Below are positions 62,093-64,000 of a stretch of 64,000 bases of DNA, piece by piece; positions within the stretch are counted from its first letter, which is position 1; each line of letters begins with the position of its first letter. Under the pieces are notes generated by a model, which did not search any database, was not told the DNA's origin, and saw only the letters and a list, made by a program, of their open reading frames with translations. A program made the position numbers and the translations under genes. The stretch spans positions 1 to 64,000 of the forward strand of contig CACYME010000012.1 of the NCBI GenBank assembly GCA_902775475.1, in the 5' to 3' direction. This DNA comes from an uncultured Prevotellaceae bacterium (lineage in GTDB: Bacteria; Bacteroidota; Bacteroidia; Bacteroidales; Bacteroidaceae).

Positions 62093-63360
62093 CTTATCTT
62101 CAGCGTGATGATGGTCATCGCTGCCAGGATGATGGTCACAATCCAGAAGCGGATGGTAATCTTCGACTCGTGGAAGGGGCGGTGGGGCCAGCCTTTCAGG
62201 ATGTAGCGCGACGTGGCGTCGAGCTGTGAGTCGAGTTTACGGAAATTGTCGTGGATGGGCGTGGCACGGAAGACGCGCACACGCTGCCCCTTGCGCTTCT
62301 TCAGCTTGAACCACTGCGTCTGGATGATGACGCTCAGGCTCTCAACGAAGAAGATGCCGCAGAGGATAGGCAGCAGCAGCTCCTTGTGGATAATGACGGC
62401 ACAGACGCCGATGATGCCACCGATGGTGAGCGAGCCGGTGTCGCCCATGAAGATCTGTGCGGGATAGGCGTTGTACCACAGGAAGCCAATCATGGCTCCC
62501 ACGAAGGCGCAGAGGAACACCACCAGCTCCTCGCTATGGGGGATATACATGATGTCGAAATAGGAGGCATAGCCGATGTGCGACGAGACGTAGGCAAGGA
62601 TGCCCAGCGCCACGCCGATGACGGCCGAGTTGCCGGCGCACATGCCATCCATGCCGTCGTTCAGGTTGGCACCGTTCGACACGGCTGTCACCACGAAGAT
62701 GGTCACCAGCACGAAGAGAATCCATCCAGCGGCCACCTTGTGCTTGCCCACAAACGACATGATTTCGCTATAGCTCAGGTTGTGGTGCTTGGTGAAGGGG
62801 ATAGTGGTCTGCAGCGACTTGTGCGCCTGCTGTTCGTGCGTCACCACTTCGGTCTTGTTGCCCTGTGTAGCACCGATGTTCTCGCGCATCACCACGTCGG
62901 GACTCAGGTAGAGCACCATGCCCACGATGAAGCCTATCGACACCTGGCCGACAATCTTGTACTTGCCCTTCAGTCCTTCCTTGTTGCGCCGGAAGATTTT
63001 GATGTAGTCGTCGAGGAAACCGAGGAAGCCCAGCCAGATGGTGGTAATCACCATGAGGATGAGGTAGATGTTGCGCATGCGCCCCAGCAGCAGCACGGGC
63101 ACGAGGATAGCCACGATGATGATGATGCCGCCCATGGTGGGCACGCCCTTCTTCTCCACGCCGAACGGGTCGATGGAGGGGTCGCGCTCGGTCTCAAAGA
63201 TTTTGCGCCGCTTCATCCACTTGATGAACTTCTCGCCAAACCAGGCGGAGATGAGCAGCGAGAGGATGAGCGCCAGTAGCGCACGGAACGAGATGTAGCT
63301 CCAGAGGTGCGAGCCGGGGATATTATAGTCTTCTAAGAATCGAAACAGATAGTACAGCAT
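62089..63360 (-). CDS. mraY: Phospho-N-acetylmuramoyl-pentapeptide transferase
   Basis: The 423-residue integral membrane enzyme transfers phospho-MurNAc-pentapeptide to undecaprenyl phosphate to give lipid I. It has GVPTMGGI, FLDDYIKIF, NLNDGMDGM and QIFMGDTGSL with the catalytic Asp residues. A hydrophilic loop after the DDYIK region (REN...NKTEVVTHEQQAHKS) is longer than in E. coli, as in other Bacteroidota. Confidence 0.97.
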   Translation of the reverse strand: MLYYLFRFLEDYNIPGSHLWSYISFRALLALILSLLISAWFGEKFIKWMKRRKIFETERDPSIDPFGVEKKGVPTMGGIIIIVAILVPVLLLGRMRNIYLILMVITTIWLGFLGFLDDYIKIFRRNKEGLKGKYKIVGQVSIGFIVGMVLYLSPDVVMRENIGATQGNKTEVVTHEQQAHKSLQTTIPFTKHHNLSYSEIMSFVGKHKVAAGWILFVLVTIFVVTAVSNGANLNDGMDGMCAGNSAVIGVALGILAYVSSHIGYASYFDIMYIPHSEELVVFLCAFVGAMIGFLWYNAYPAQIFMGDTGSLTIGGIIGVCAVIIHKELLLPILCGIFFVESLSVIIQTQWFKLKKRKGQRVRVFRATPIHDNFRKLDSQLDATSRYILKGWPHRPFHESKITIRFWIVTIILAAMTIITLKIR

Positions 63361-63365
63361 TTTTT

Positions 63366-63445
63366 TCTTTCGGTTTAACGATTTTTCGTTATTTCGTTGT
63401 AACGTTATTTCGTTATAACGTTATATCGTCATAACGCCATAACGG
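63366..63445. repeat. TTTCGTTATAACG simple repeat in the murE-mraY spacer
   Basis: Units such as TTTCGTTATTTCGTTGTAAC, GTTATTTCGTTATAACG and TTATATCGTCATAACG are repeated in tandem. AACGTTAT/ATAACGTT dyads occur within. Confidence 0.7.
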
Positions 63446-63449
63446 CAGC

Positions 63450-64000
63450 TCAGTCGCCCATGACCTTCCTCACCTCTTCGCGGTCGTCGAAGTGGTGCTT
63501 CACGCCCTTCACTTCCTGATAGTCCTCATGGCCCTTGCCGGCAATGAGGATGACGTCGCCCTTCTGGGCCATCATGCAGGCGGCACGGATGGCTTCGCGG
63601 CGGTCCACGATGGTGAGCACCTTCTTCATCTGCTGGGGCGTGAGACCGGCCAGCATGTCGTTGATGATGTCCTGCGGCTCCTCGAAGCGGGGGTTGTCGC
63701 TGGTGATGATGACGCGGTCGCTCTGCTTCACGGCCTCCTGCGCCATCAGCGGGCGCTTGCCCTTGTCGCGGTTACCGCCGGCACCGCAGACGGTAATCAC
63801 CTGGCCCTTGCCCTGCAGCACCTCGTGGATGGCACGCAGCACGTTCTCCAACGCGTCGGGGGTATGGGCATAGTCCACAATGGCGGTATAGCCCTCCGGC
63901 GAACGGATAGGCTCCAGACGCCCGGCCACGCTCTTCAGCGTGCTCAGCACCAGCAGCACCTGCTCCGGCTCCTGCCCCAGCATCAAGGCGGTGCCATAGA
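63450..64000 (-). CDS. murE: UDP-MurNAc-L-Ala-D-Glu ligase MurE, C-terminal part (5' end outside window)
   Basis: The visible 183 residues ([14 protein letters not shown] onward) hold [56 protein letters not shown] and [10 protein letters not shown], all typical of MurE. The DNPR motif region fits a diaminopimelate-adding enzyme (DNPR rather than the Lys-type motif), as expected in Bacteroidota. It is the upstream visible gene of the dcw cluster. Confidence 0.96.
   Translation of the reverse strand, partial: YGTALMLGQEPEQVLLVLSTLKSVAGRLEPIRSPEGYTAIVDYAHTPDALENVLRAIHEVLQGKGQVITVCGAGGNRDKGKRPLMAQEAVKQSDRVIITSDNPRFEEPQDIINDMLAGLTPQQMKKVLTIVDRREAIRAACMMAQKGDVILIAGKGHEDYQEVKGVKHHFDDREEVRKVMGD

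Overview
The window looks like a chromosomal segment from a Bacteroidota genome, most likely Prevotellaceae. It has two SusC/SusD polysaccharide-utilisation loci (PULs), promoters with the Bacteroidota -7 element TAnnTTTG about 20 bp after a TTTG box, regulators of the TPR-membrane-HTH type, and many short GC-rich or simple repeats in and between genes. The coding DNA is GC-rich, and an AT-richer island lies at about 22.5-27.1 kb. No rRNA, tRNA or CRISPR array was recognised.

Layout. The 3' end of lpxA (1-346) is followed by a gene-poor stretch to about 2.1 kb holding an interspersed repeat, a gene remnant and a perfect 47-bp-arm palindrome. PUL1 (16.4 down to 2.1 kb, minus strand) runs susC, susD, two surface lipoproteins (DUF4959/5126/5000-like and DUF4998-like), a small lipoprotein, GH30, a SusE/F-like protein and GH3. 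The GH30 plus GH3 set resembles beta-1,6-glucan loci. Upstream on the same strand is a very odd gene (20998-17432) in which a complete PUL-type regulator is joined in frame to an outer-membrane beta-barrel. A divergent GH18 chitinase follows at 21.3 kb. The AT-richer island holds two KilA-N genes (one broken), an ECF sigma factor and a membrane protein. PUL2 (39.9 down to 27.5 kb, minus) runs susC, susD, a multi-module glycan-binding lipoprotein, GH16, GH5 and a polysaccharide-lyase/ThuA/ThuA fusion; its probable regulator is divergent at 40.6 kb. Taken together, PUL1, the chitinase and PUL2 suggest growth on fungal or yeast cell-wall polymers (beta-1,6-glucan, chitin, beta-1,3-glucan). That is inference from enzyme families.

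The next block (42.4-47.8 kb, plus strand) has a His-rich P1B metal ATPase, then two secreted proteins whose promoters carry the same direct-repeat operator at identical spacing, then a lipoprotein regulator with TPR and HTH domains. murF is convergent to this block. A MNT/HEPN toxin-antitoxin pair runs into folP and the diadenylate cyclase gene. The window ends with the minus-strand division and cell-wall (dcw) cluster murE-mraY-murD-ftsW-murG-murC-ftsQ-ftsA-ftsZ and one hypothetical gene.

The main unusual theme is repeats inside genes. Low-complexity repeats found in spacers also sit in frame inside GH3, murF, the P1B ATPase and two regulators, and one such repeat is the junction of the regulator/beta-barrel fusion. 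The best candidates for new biology are that fusion, the duplicated operator-promoter unit, the lyase/ThuA enzyme and the repeat families.
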